A DNA stretch of 64,000 nucleotides from M3007 sp046329435. Its GTDB lineage: Bacteria; Bacteroidota; Bacteroidia; Chitinophagales; Saprospiraceae. Position 1 is the first letter of the stretch; every line of letters starts with the position of its first letter. This document shows positions 1 through 7,393 of the stretch, piece after piece. The translations under genes were made by a program, and so were the position numbers. The stretch lies in NCBI GenBank assembly GCA_046329435.1, contig JAXLUR010000006.1:1-64000 (forward strand), written 5' to 3'. Under the pieces are notes generated by a model. It was not told the DNA's origin, did not search any database, and was given only the letters and a program-made list of their open reading frames with translations.

Positions 1-40
1 CTTTCATTTTGTTTGGTTCGGTTTTACTATGTCGTACAAC

Positions 41-156
41 GGTTTTCGGCTTTGCGAAGGCGGGGATTTTCAGCACTAAACTTCATTAGATGCACTAAAC
101 TTGAATTTAGTACTTCATTGTCATAGAAGCACGAAAGCCCCGCTTTTGCAAAACCG
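41..156. repeat. Imperfect palindrome at island edge
   Basis: The left arm (41-71) and right arm (133-156) are imperfect complements: both carry a CGGTTTTGC-like part and a GCGGGG core. The spacer (72-132) repeats the string CACTAAACTT twice and contains a small hairpin, ACTAAA/TTTAGT. Immediately after the right arm comes GTTAGCAC, a string whose complement, GTGCTAAC, also occurs at 4695-4702 beside another island palindrome. No ORF in this stretch looks coding. It is probably part of the same family of cassette-boundary repeats as those at 221, 4563, 4707 and 6570. Confidence 0.55.
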
Positions 157-220
157 ATGTTAGCACTTCGCCCTTCTATTCTGTCGTGTTTGTTCGTTGT
201 CATTTCGTGTCTGTCTTGGT

Positions 221-304
221 GCGTTGGCTTGGTGGCTCTTTTGCAAAACTTAGCTTTAGCGTTGGCTTGTGCTGTTTTGCAAATGTGCCACCAAATGCGT
301 TGGC
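221..304. repeat. Palindromic boundary repeat with three evenly spaced GCGTTGGC boxes
   Basis: Arms 229-249 and 274-294 pair over about 21 nt with one internal mismatched patch (CTCTT facing ATGTG). The 8-mer GCGTTGGC occurs at 221, 259 and 297, exactly 38 nt apart: once before, once between and once after the arms. The element lies directly downstream of the coiled-coil gene (stop at 304). It resembles the element at 4563-4626, but its arms are swapped relative to the box between them. Confidence 0.6.
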
Positions 305-906
305 TATTTTAATATTGTCACTATTATTCCGATAACAATTAGTCCACAAATTATGAATAGTAGTGTCTTTAAAGTTTTAATTTCTTTGTCTTGTGTTTCA
401 AATTTCTTTATAAAATTAATTTTGTTTTCATCTATCTTGCTTGTCAGCGTATTAATTTGTTTTGTGTGATATTCAATTAAATTAGATTCTGACTTTTCTG
501 ACTTTTCAATTAATGTGTTTTTTAAGTCCTCAACAGATTTCTGTACTGATTGGATTTTGTCTGAAACAGCCTCGGTTAGAGAGGAAAAATTTGAACCTGT
601 TTCGTCTTTCAAAATGCTGAAAGAAGAATTAATGTTTTTAGTTAAAGCCTGTGATTGAATATCCAAAGAATCAATCGCTTTATCTAAATGCAAAATCAAT
701 TTGTCTATTGAATCACTTTTTAAAGTTAAATCTTCCTCTAATTTTTTCTTATACTCATTGGTACTTAAAATAAATTTGTCTATTTGTTTTAATACTTTTT
801 GAGAACTTTCTGCATTAGCGGAGGTCAATTCATTAATGTTTTTGAGCCTTTCAAGTTGCTCAATAAGGTTTTCAAATTCTTCTTGTATTTTTATTGATTC
901 TTCCAT
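304..906 (-). CDS. Membrane-anchored coiled-coil protein, helicase partner
   Basis: This 200-residue protein has no recognised enzymatic domain. Residues 1 to about 175 are rich in Glu, Lys, Leu, Ile and Ser with heptad spacing, predicting a long coiled coil. Residues about 180-199 form one hydrophobic helix (LLFIICGLIVIGIIVTILK) at the extreme C-terminus, so it looks like a tail-anchored protein with its bulk in the cytoplasm. The ATG follows the stop codon of the upstream RecQ-like gene with only one base between, so the two are surely co-transcribed and probably translationally coupled. It may oligomerise or tether the helicase to the membrane; that is inference from the operon. It is AT-rich like the rest of the island. 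Confidence 0.7.
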   Translation of the reverse strand: MEESIKIQEEFENLIEQLERLKNINELTSANAESSQKVLKQIDKFILSTNEYKKKLEEDLTLKSDSIDKLILHLDKAIDSLDIQSQALTKNINSSFSILKDETGSNFSSLTEAVSDKIQSVQKSVEDLKNTLIEKSEKSESNLIEYHTKQINTLTSKIDENKINFIKKFETQDKEIKTLKTLLFIICGLIVIGIIVTILK

Positions 907-907
907 T

Positions 908-3900
908 TTATGAAACTTTGTTTAAGAATTGGTTAAGGCGAAAGGTTGTTCTATTAATTAGTAATTCATTTGTTAAAGGACTAATTAAAGGTTTTATTAC
1001 GGGATTTATATCTAATATTTTTTCGTTGAATATTTTTAGTAAATCCTTTACACTTTGCCAGCTCTCATTTTCATTTCGCAATAAACCTCTAAAGCCTTTT
1101 CTATACAATTCAATAGCTTGACTTACTAAAGGTCTTTCAAGGGCAGAAGTTAAGTTATCACTTTCTTTTGCTTCTAAAGCAAATAAACTGTAAGCAGTTA
1201 AAAGGTCAATGCTTGCATTTTCTTTTGTCATTGTAATTCTTAAATTAGCACAAGCACCTCTTAAATGTTTGGCATTATCAATTTCTCCCCCTAAGCCATC
1301 AGGTGGTTTTGATATGTATTCCAAATATTTCTTAACAATTGCGACACTCTCGAATCTACCGCTATCAGTATCCTTTGGCAGATAATCAACACGTGCATAT
1401 TTTGATGTGAAATAGTAAATAATATTCTCTCGAAATACTTTTTCTCCTTGTTCAAAACCTAATTCACAAAGTTGTTGCATATAATCAATTGACCTTTTTC
1501 TCTTGTCTGATATTTCATCATCAATGAAAGAAATTAAGGTGTATAAAACCCTTTTTAAAATAGAGGTTTCATCATTATCAGATACTTTTTTTAGCCAAAT
1601 ATCTGTTGATTGATTTCCTAAATACCTTTTTAAATAGGTTTTGAAATTATTCAAGTACTCCGATTCGGATTTTGCTTTAAACCTAACTTCAATAAAACTT
1701 CCCACGTAGTCTATAACATAATCATCAATAATTCCAACAATAGACATTCTATATATAGCCCTTTGAGTATCTGATGAGTTTCTTATTTTATTGTAGTTTG
1801 TTTCAAGATAATTAACAGTGTCAGGATTCAAGGAAAATGACCGTTGGAAACTTGTAAATTTTCCATACTGATAATTTAGATTTTTAATAAAGTCAAATTC
1901 GTTGGAGCTAAAATTGTATGCAGCTCTGACAATAACTTCTTCAAAGTCATCGTAACCAATACTTTTTATCACTTCTGTGATTTTAGTAATGGTGTCGTTA
2001 GTAAAGCCTATTTTCAAAGAATAATTATTACTTCTTTGACTTTCAATAAGTGTTTTTATGCCATCTGTAGATTTTGTTTTTAACCAAGAAAGATAATCAC
2101 CGTTAGGTGATTCCTTTTTCAAAATGCTTTTGGCATAATCAAGTATTTCATTCGCTTTGGTTTTGTCAAAATTTTTAATGGAATCATCATAGCTTTTTAG
2201 ATTTCTTTCGAGGTCTATATTACCAATTGCGATTCTTTCATTTAAATTTTCTCTCCAAGGACCGTTTATGTATATATACCTATCTTTCCACAAATTAACA
2301 TAATGAACTTCTGGGTATTTATCTTGTATTTGGCGTTTTAAAACATTTAGATAAAAATTGTCCTCATATTTTACTTCATTAAGTAATTCATCAATTATCT
2401 CAATTTCCCTTTCAATTCCTTTAAATGCATTCCTGTAAAAGTCATAATTAGTTTCTATGTCTTTAGGATGATAAATAATAGTGCATATGGATGGATTTCC
2501 ATCTCTTCCCGCTCTTCCTGCTTCTTGATAAAAACTTTCTACTGAATTTGGGAATGAATAGTGCATTGAAAATCTAATATTTGGCTTGTCTATTCCCATA
2601 CCAAATGCCTTAGTAGCAATCATTAAATTTTTCTTGTTTTTTATGAAATCTTCTTGATTTTGGTAGGATAGGTCTGCTACATTTTCAATTCGATTATCTT
2701 TAATCGTATCATCACTGCCACCACCAAAGAATGTTCCTATTTTTAGGTTCTCATCTTTGCTCAAGAAGTCGCATAATGATAAAACACCATTTTTTAACTT
2801 ATTTGATTTAGTTGGGCAAAATATTAAGCCTGCATTTGAATATTCATTGCCTGTTTTTCCGAAAAAATTGGGGTTAGGATTGAAGTAACCATAACTTGTT
2901 TCTAGTTGTTTTATTTTTAAGGGCAAAGCTTCAATCGTTCTTTTTATTAATGGGTATTTAGAATCACCTATTATTTTTTCTCTTTGCCAATATTCTAAAT
3001 TGTCTGCTACTTCTGTATCTAATTTAAGAATTTCAAAATTAAGTTCTTTCCTATCTATTGCCTCTGCAGGCAAACTTATTATTGCATTTTCTGGCATTTC
3101 TAATTCTCTTTGAACATCAGCTAATACATCAAAAGATGCTGTTGCTGTAAGTCCAAAAAGTGTCAATGAATTTGATTTAGGTTTGCAAAACCTTTTTAAA
3201 TTTTGTGCAAGTTTTAGATATGTGTGCCTAAAATCGTGTCCCCATTCTGAGACGCAGTGAGCTTCGTCTATTACTGCGTAGCTATAATATACATTGTTGT
3301 TAATACAACTCCCCAATGAAAGACGGAATTTTTCAATTTGAAATCGTTCGGGCGAAACAAAAAGAATTAGATATTTACTTTCAGTTAATTCTTCAATATT
3401 CTTTTCTCGTTCATCTTTTGTATTGAAAGAGTTAATAAAATTTGCTTTGGTAATACCGTTGTCAATTAATTTATCAAATTGGTCTTTCATTAATGAATTA
3501 ATTGGGTCAACTACAACCGTTACACCAGGGTGAAGCAAAGAACAAATTTGATATGTAAGTGATTTACCTCCACCTGTTGGAAGTAATCCAATTACATCCT
3601 TTCCTTGTAAAGCTCGATTAATTATAGCTTCTTGCCCTGCTCTGAACTTGTTTTTTCTAAATATATTTTGAAGAATATATCTTAATGCAACTTCTTGCTT
3701 TTTAGTCTTATATTCAAAATGCTGTAAATATTTTCCTTGTTTTTCTTCTTCAATTACAACACCTAGTGAACGATATTGAATTCTTCTGTCAGTTAATATT
3801 TTGCTATAATGATTTTTGTTATCATCTTGAAATGGGGTTATTTTAAATCCTTTATTGTCGCTTGTATTAAAACCAATAGTTAATGATGAATTAGAATCAC

Positions 3901-4534
3901 TAATTGAAATTAGGTCTAGCTTAGTTTCATCTTTTGCCACTAAGTCGTTTATGCTAATAAATAGGTCATTTATATCTGCAATTATTTCAGTTGCAAGTGT
4001 CGTACTAATTCCTTTCAAATTAAAAGTTAATGCATCTTGTGTTTGTTCAGTAATGACCAAAAGCAAGATTGCTCTTTGAATTTGAGCAGATGCAATAAGT
4101 TCAATAAGAATTCTATAAATCTTCAGGTATTTACTGCCAAAATCCGTTGCTATTTTGCTCTCATTGTACTTATTGATATTGCGAATAAGGTCTATTAATA
4201 AATCTTGTTCGATGTCATTGAAGAAATTATCATCAATTGCAAATTGTATATCAGGTTTATTTGAACTCACTCCTAGAAATGACTCCTCCAAATGCACTTT
4301 TAATATTTTTTCTGAAATTCTTAAGGATGCTCTAGTTGGCTCACCTCTCGATATAATATTCCAAGCCACTTTTAAAAGAGGATTTATATTGTCATCATTT
4401 ATGTAATCAGGTAGATTTGAGATTTCAAAAAATAATTTATTTTCAAACAAACTTGACAGGATAGTCTTGTCAACTTTTTTTTCAAGTTGTTTATTGAATT
4501 CATCTATGTAATATCCTGCTTTAAAAACTGTCAT
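908..4534 (-). CDS. RecQ-type superfamily 2 DNA helicase with large extra domains
   Basis: At 1208 residues it is about twice as long as ordinary RecQ. The helicase core lies at about residues 290-720: RAGQEAII (motif 0), Walker A LLPTGGGKSLTYQ near 320, motif II VIDEAHCVSEWGHDF near 423, and motif VI QEAGRAGRDG near 675, preceded by GMGIDKPNIRF. These identify a RecQ-like ATP-dependent 3'-5' DNA helicase. The first 290 residues and the last 480 match nothing I recognise; no clear RQC zinc site or HRDC domain is visible. It is the first gene of a two-gene unit with the tail-anchored coiled-coil protein. Helicases of this kind are known neighbours of TerY-P triads and of anti-phage systems, and the triad lies 2 kb away. 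The helicase call is firm; the defence role is inference. Confidence 0.88.
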   Translation of the reverse strand: MTVFKAGYYIDEFNKQLEKKVDKTILSSLFENKLFFEISNLPDYINDDNINPLLKVAWNIISRGEPTRASLRISEKILKVHLEESFLGVSSNKPDIQFAIDDNFFNDIEQDLLIDLIRNINKYNESKIATDFGSKYLKIYRILIELIASAQIQRAILLLVITEQTQDALTFNLKGISTTLATEIIADINDLFISINDLVAKDETKLDLISISDSNSSLTIGFNTSDNKGFKITPFQDDNKNHYSKILTDRRIQYRSLGVVIEEEKQGKYLQHFEYKTKKQEVALRYILQNIFRKNKFRAGQEAIINRALQGKDVIGLLPTGGGKSLTYQICSLLHPGVTVVVDPINSLMKDQFDKLIDNGITKANFINSFNTKDEREKNIEELTESKYLILFVSPERFQIEKFRLSLGSCINNNVYYSYAVIDEAHCVSEWGHDFRHTYLKLAQNLKRFCKPKSNSLTLFGLTATASFDVLADVQRELEMPENAIISLPAEAIDRKELNFEILKLDTEVADNLEYWQREKIIGDSKYPLIKRTIEALPLKIKQLETSYGYFNPNPNFFGKTGNEYSNAGLIFCPTKSNKLKNGVLSLCDFLSKDENLKIGTFFGGGSDDTIKDNRIENVADLSYQNQEDFIKNKKNLMIATKAFGMGIDKPNIRFSMHYSFPNSVESFYQEAGRAGRDGNPSICTIIYHPKDIETNYDFYRNAFKGIEREIEIIDELLNEVKYEDNFYLNVLKRQIQDKYPEVHYVNLWKDRYIYINGPWRENLNERIAIGNIDLERNLKSYDDSIKNFDKTKANEILDYAKSILKKESPNGDYLSWLKTKSTDGIKTLIESQRSNNYSLKIGFTNDTITKITEVIKSIGYDDFEEVIVRAAYNFSSNEFDFIKNLNYQYGKFTSFQRSFSLNPDTVNYLETNYNKIRNSSDTQRAIYRMSIVGIIDDYVIDYVGSFIEVRFKAKSESEYLNNFKTYLKRYLGNQSTDIWLKKVSDNDETSILKRVLYTLISFIDDEISDKRKRSIDYMQQLCELGFEQGEKVFRENIIYYFTSKYARVDYLPKDTDSGRFESVAIVKKYLEYISKPPDGLGGEIDNAKHLRGACANLRITMTKENASIDLLTAYSLFALEAKESDNLTSALERPLVSQAIELYRKGFRGLLRNENESWQSVKDLLKIFNEKILDINPVIKPLISPLTNELLINRTTFRLNQFLNKVS

Positions 4535-4562
4535 TTATCTTGTTTTATTAGCGTGAAGTTGG

Positions 4563-4626
4563 GCAAAATTAAATGTGCTGCAAAAGCGTTGGCTTGTATG
4601 TCGGCTTGCAGCTCTTTTAATTTTGC
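4563..4626. repeat. Imperfect palindrome between helicase and HEPN-like units
   Basis: Arms 4563-4583 and 4606-4626 pair over 21 nt with the same internal mismatch pair (ATGTG against CTCTT) seen in the element at 221-304. The loop carries GCGTTGGC at 4586-4593. The arm order is the reverse of the 221 element. It lies just upstream of the helicase start, so it could also sit in that gene's leader. Confidence 0.6.
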
Positions 4627-4706
4627 GAAGGGTTGGCATTTTTTCTTTCATTTTTCTGCTCGTTTGTTGTCGGTCGTGTCGTCTTTTAGGGTGAGTGCTA
4701 ACGTGA

Positions 4707-4772
4707 GCATGGACGCTGTGCCGCCGTGCGTTGGCTTTGCGGGTTGGGCTTCGGTGGCATAGGCGACCATGC
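4707..4772. repeat. Imperfect palindrome with conserved loop
   Basis: Arms 4707-4726 and 4752-4772 pair almost fully, with a few one-base bulges. The loop, from 4727, reads GCGTTGGCTTTGCGGGTTGG, and exactly the same 20 bases recur in the loop at 6590-6609. GTGCTAAC lies just before the left arm at 4695. The stem sequences of the two copies differ in the outer half while staying paired, so structure rather than sequence appears to be kept there. Confidence 0.65.
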
Positions 4773-4791
4773 ATTGATGGGCGTTTTTACT

Positions 4792-5958
4792 TTACCAATC
4801 CATATTTGCAGCATCATCAAATTGCCGAAATAGTTTTTCCGTTAATTTTTTCATTGAATTCATACTTTTTGCCGCTTCTTGATAAGTTCCGTCTGCTGCG
4901 TATGTAAGAATTGTCGGAAGTCCGCATTTTTGAGTATAGAACATCGAAGTTTTTGGGGATTTTTTCCACAAAAAATCAATAAAACTTTCAATCAATATTA
5001 TTACATCTTCTTCATTGAAAGTTAAATTTCCCTGCAATGAAAATCGATTTTGAGGCTTGTTATGATTCATTTGAACTGGGACTGCTCCCGTATTTGAATG
5101 AAACTTAAAAGCATTTCCATTTTTTCCAAAAGCCCCATGGGCTACAAAATTTCGGAGTTGCTGCCGAACAATCAACAGTTCATTGTAATATTTCTCTGCT
5201 TCTTTTGTATTTTCTGGAATTGCTTTTTTGAATTTAATTTTCCATTCAGATTCAATCAAGTTTGAAATTGCTTGTCCGTTATGTAAATTTTGACCGATTA
5301 CTGCTAAATGAATAAATAAATGCTCTGTCCAACTAAAAAAGGCTTCAATACAAGAAATGGCAATCCAGTTCGCTCTTTTATGAAACTTAAAGTCCAAAGA
5401 AGAAATAGAAAAGGCTTCTCCCATTGGCGTTTGGAAAGTTTTTTTCTGATACTTTCCTTTGTTTTTTAGATATTTTTTATGCTCTTTTTTGTATAATTTG
5501 AGTAAGAAGTTAAACCGCTCGAACAAATCGCTATTATTATTAATTACGTTGAATTGGGATTTTAAAACTGCCTCTTCGGCTAGAAAATCATAAAAAGGTC
5601 TTGCCGATTTTACTGCACTATTTATCTTTTTTACAATATCTTCCGCCTCTTGTTCATCTTGTTTCTTGTCTTGAACAAATACTCCGACTCCAAGTTTTCG
5701 ATACTCAATCAAATAACCTTTTCCTTTATAATCTATTGGAAATGACCAAGCAATCTTTTCAAACATTCCAAGATTTTCAAACTCTAACAAGTCAGCAAAC
5801 AAGAAGTATATCAAAAAATATTCCGGTAGTTTTTTACTCGCCTCACTTCTTTGAGCATTGAATAGAAAATCTTTTTGAACCAAAGTAGAATTGGTTGCTG
5901 GCTGAATCGGGTTTAATATTTTTAGAGCCAGTTGTTTGTATTTTTCTTTGTCGAACAA
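4792..5958 (-). CDS. Uncharacterised protein with HEPN-type RN(x3)H motif
   Basis: This 388-residue soluble protein does not belong to a family I can name. Near residue 265 it carries RQQLRNFVAHGAFG. The Rx4H (RNxxxH) arrangement between two predicted helices is the hallmark of HEPN ribonucleases and nucleotidyltransferase-partner domains common in abortive-infection and toxin-antitoxin systems. The region around residues 190-270 is helical (SCIEAFFSWTEHLFIHLAV, then NELLIVRQQLRN), which fits a HEPN bundle. The N-terminal 180 residues are unassigned. It is flanked by palindromic repeats and is followed, after the hairpin at 5986, by the 143-residue ORF upstream on the same strand. An RNase toxin role is inference from one motif. 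Confidence 0.6.
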   Translation of the reverse strand: MFDKEKYKQLALKILNPIQPATNSTLVQKDFLFNAQRSEASKKLPEYFLIYFLFADLLEFENLGMFEKIAWSFPIDYKGKGYLIEYRKLGVGVFVQDKKQDEQEAEDIVKKINSAVKSARPFYDFLAEEAVLKSQFNVINNNSDLFERFNFLLKLYKKEHKKYLKNKGKYQKKTFQTPMGEAFSISSLDFKFHKRANWIAISCIEAFFSWTEHLFIHLAVIGQNLHNGQAISNLIESEWKIKFKKAIPENTKEAEKYYNELLIVRQQLRNFVAHGAFGKNGNAFKFHSNTGAVPVQMNHNKPQNRFSLQGNLTFNEEDVIILIESFIDFLWKKSPKTSMFYTQKCGLPTILTYAADGTYQEAAKSMNSMKKLTEKLFRQFDDAANMDW

Positions 5959-5985
5959 TTTTATTTATTTTTTTAGTATAAGAAA

Positions 5986-6442
5986 AGGCGGCTCATAGAG
6001 CCGCCTACGGGACATCGCCGCCGTAGCGACAAGGTTAAAAGAATGGAAATGCCTCTTTTAATGCTTTTAAAGTTTCCAGATTTATCTGGACTCCCAGAAT
6101 GTTCTTCAAGCAAAACCATGCTATCATGAACAAACAAAGCCTACCAAGAAACACAACCAACTCCTCTGATTCCTTTTCAATCCCTTTTCTCAGCCCGGAT
6201 TTAATTAACTCCCAAATCTTGGGAGGCAATTTTACCGAAGCGGACGACACATCCGCTTTTGAGACATGTTCATCGCCATAGGTTTGAACATTTGTCTCGG
6301 CATCACCACTTGAAAGCGGTGATGGAACTTTCGTTCCTACTGCCCCGGCTCTTAAAGCCGGAACCAGGTTCTTATCCTCGACTTTTTGAATCGAGGCAAG
6401 ATGCTCAGCCTGACGGCTAAGCGAGCCGCCTCTCGACGGCTC
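5986..6442 (-). other. Array of about a dozen consecutive short hairpins
   Basis: Perfect or near-perfect stem-loops follow one another: 5986-6006 (9-bp stem), 6005-6026, 6075-6090, 6209-6225, 6238-6258, 6261-6298, 6301-6324 (stem up to 11 bp with one G-T pair), 6324-6337 (5 bp closing a GAAA loop on the minus strand), 6345-6361, 6376-6396, 6404-6421 and 6423-6442. From 6209 to 6442 hardly any base lies outside a stem or loop. Stems differ in sequence from one another, so this is not a tandem repeat. All except the first two lie inside the ORF 6035-6466. Read as RNA on the minus strand it would be a very highly structured transcript. Confidence 0.75.
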
Positions 6443-6466
6443 ATGCCCAGTTTTTGTTTGTGTCAT
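6035..6466 (-). CDS. Small ORF with C-terminal membrane segment, overlaid by hairpin array
   Basis: The 143-residue product has two unlike parts. Residues 1 to about 75 are low-complexity and hydrophilic (Ser, Ala, Gly, Pro, Thr rich); their codons form the hairpins at 6238-6442. Residues about 78-143 look like a real protein: a basic/acidic helix (ELIKSGLRKGIEKES) then one hydrophobic segment (LVVFLGRLCLFMIAWFCL) and a short tail. Either palindromic DNA was inserted in frame into an older gene, as Rickettsia palindromic elements do, or the first half is untranslated structured RNA and the protein starts further in. GC content of the first half is higher than that of its island neighbours. 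The palindrome at 6570 lies upstream and the HEPN-like gene downstream. Confidence 0.45.
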   Translation of the reverse strand: MTQTKTGHEPSRGGSLSRQAEHLASIQKVEDKNLVPALRAGAVGTKVPSPLSSGDAETNVQTYGDEHVSKADVSSASVKLPPKIWELIKSGLRKGIEKESEELVVFLGRLCLFMIAWFCLKNILGVQINLETLKALKEAFPFF

Positions 6467-6569
6467 ACTCTTTGATTTCCTCTTCGATTACTCGGCATGG
6501 AAATCTCAATTCCTCTATTTCATACTTCTGTATTGTATTTTTTATTTTTTTTATTTCGCCCATCGGGGG

Positions 6570-6634
6570 CACTCACGCCGTGCCGCCCTGCGTTGGCTTT
6601 GCGGGTTGGGGGTTGGGCGGCATGGTCGTGAGTG
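6570..6634. repeat. Imperfect palindrome overlapping 3' end of the PP2C gene
   Basis: Arms 6570-6588 and 6615-6634 pair with one bulge. The loop carries GCGTTGGC at 6590 and continues as TTTGCGGGTTGG, the same 20-base loop string as at 4728. The PP2C reading frame runs into the element and stops at 6573, inside the distal arm, so the last 20 or so residues of that protein are repeat-encoded. Placement at the 3' end of a coding unit is what cassette recombination sites show. Confidence 0.65.
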
Positions 6635-7385
6635 CGTTGTTATCGCCTTTTTTATTTACTTTCTTCATTATTGCGAGACTGCAATCATCTAATGTCTTAT
6701 TTCGGATTACTTCCTCCAAGTTAGATTTGAGCGCATTAGTTACTACTTCAATTGAGTTTTCATCTAACCATTCAATTATTTCTTTAACTACTGGTGCAAG
6801 GCTTCTATTTGCTTTATCAAAAAGGCTTTCACAAGTACCGTCTGACATCAAAACAAATCCGTTGATATTTTGTACCTCTCCTTTAAATAAGCGTAGATTT
6901 CTTTGATAATTATTTGAAGTTACAAAATAGGTCTCGTTTATATATTCTCCATTTTCGGGTGGTGACAAAGTAATTAATTCATTACCTTTGACATATCCTA
7001 TTATTCCGTCGCCAATGTGACCTGCAATAAAATTTTCTCCTTTGACAGCAACAAAAAGTAAAGTGCTTGCAAAATCTCTTTTTACGGCTTCTTTTACTTT
7101 TGCTTGCATACCTAAATTAGTTCGTAAAACGTGAATAATCTTTTCTCGTACTTCTTTTGCTTCATCTAAAAAAAATTTATCAAAATATTGTAGAATTAAC
7201 TCACAAGTTTTTGAGGTTACAATAGATGCGCCCAATTCAGCGAACTTGGCTGAACCTGCACCGTCCGCCAAACTAATGCAAAAACAATCATCATTGTCCA
7301 AAATACTAATGTGGTCTTGGCAAGGGATATTGTTTTTTATATGTGATAGTCCAATTACTGAACTTCCTGCTATTTTCCATTTCAT
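6573..7385 (-). CDS. PP2C-family Ser/Thr protein phosphatase of a TerY-P-like triad
   Basis: Start chosen at the ATG at 7385 (MKWKIAGSSVIG), eight bases after the vWA gene's stop, giving 270 residues; an ATG 24 bases further upstream would overlap that gene. PP2C metal-binding motifs are present in order: NIPCQDH near residue 25, LADGAGSA near 47, GHIGDG near 128, MSDGT near 185 and LDDCS near 240. It should dephosphorylate proteins phosphorylated by the kinase encoded two genes upstream. The last 20 or so residues (NALTTMPPNPQPAKPTQGG) come from the palindromic repeat at 6570-6634 and are probably unstructured. PP2C, vWA and kinase genes in a row define the TerY-P triad described for tellurium-resistance-linked stress and DNA-processing systems. 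It is the last gene of this operon. Confidence 0.85.
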   Translation of the reverse strand: MKWKIAGSSVIGLSHIKNNIPCQDHISILDNDDCFCISLADGAGSAKFAELGASIVTSKTCELILQYFDKFFLDEAKEVREKIIHVLRTNLGMQAKVKEAVKRDFASTLLFVAVKGENFIAGHIGDGIIGYVKGNELITLSPPENGEYINETYFVTSNNYQRNLRLFKGEVQNINGFVLMSDGTCESLFDKANRSLAPVVKEIIEWLDENSIEVVTNALKSNLEEVIRNKTLDDCSLAIMKKVNKKGDNNALTTMPPNPQPAKPTQGGTA

Positions 7386-7393
7386 TGTTAGCA

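Noticed and set aside
221..304. Evenly spaced 8-mers considered as a CRISPR array
   Set aside because: The repeat unit is only 8 bp, the intervals pair with each other instead of being unique spacers, and there are no cas genes.
4487..4774. Open frames on both strands across the 4535-4790 gap
   Set aside because: They lie wholly within palindromic repeats and read as basic or hydrophobic low-complexity peptides.
5986..6466. Retron or diversity-generating retroelement for the hairpin array
   Set aside because: No reverse transcriptase is encoded in the island.
6454..6906. 150-codon plus-strand frame opposite the PP2C gene
   Set aside because: It runs across the palindrome at 6570 and antisense to clear PP2C motifs.
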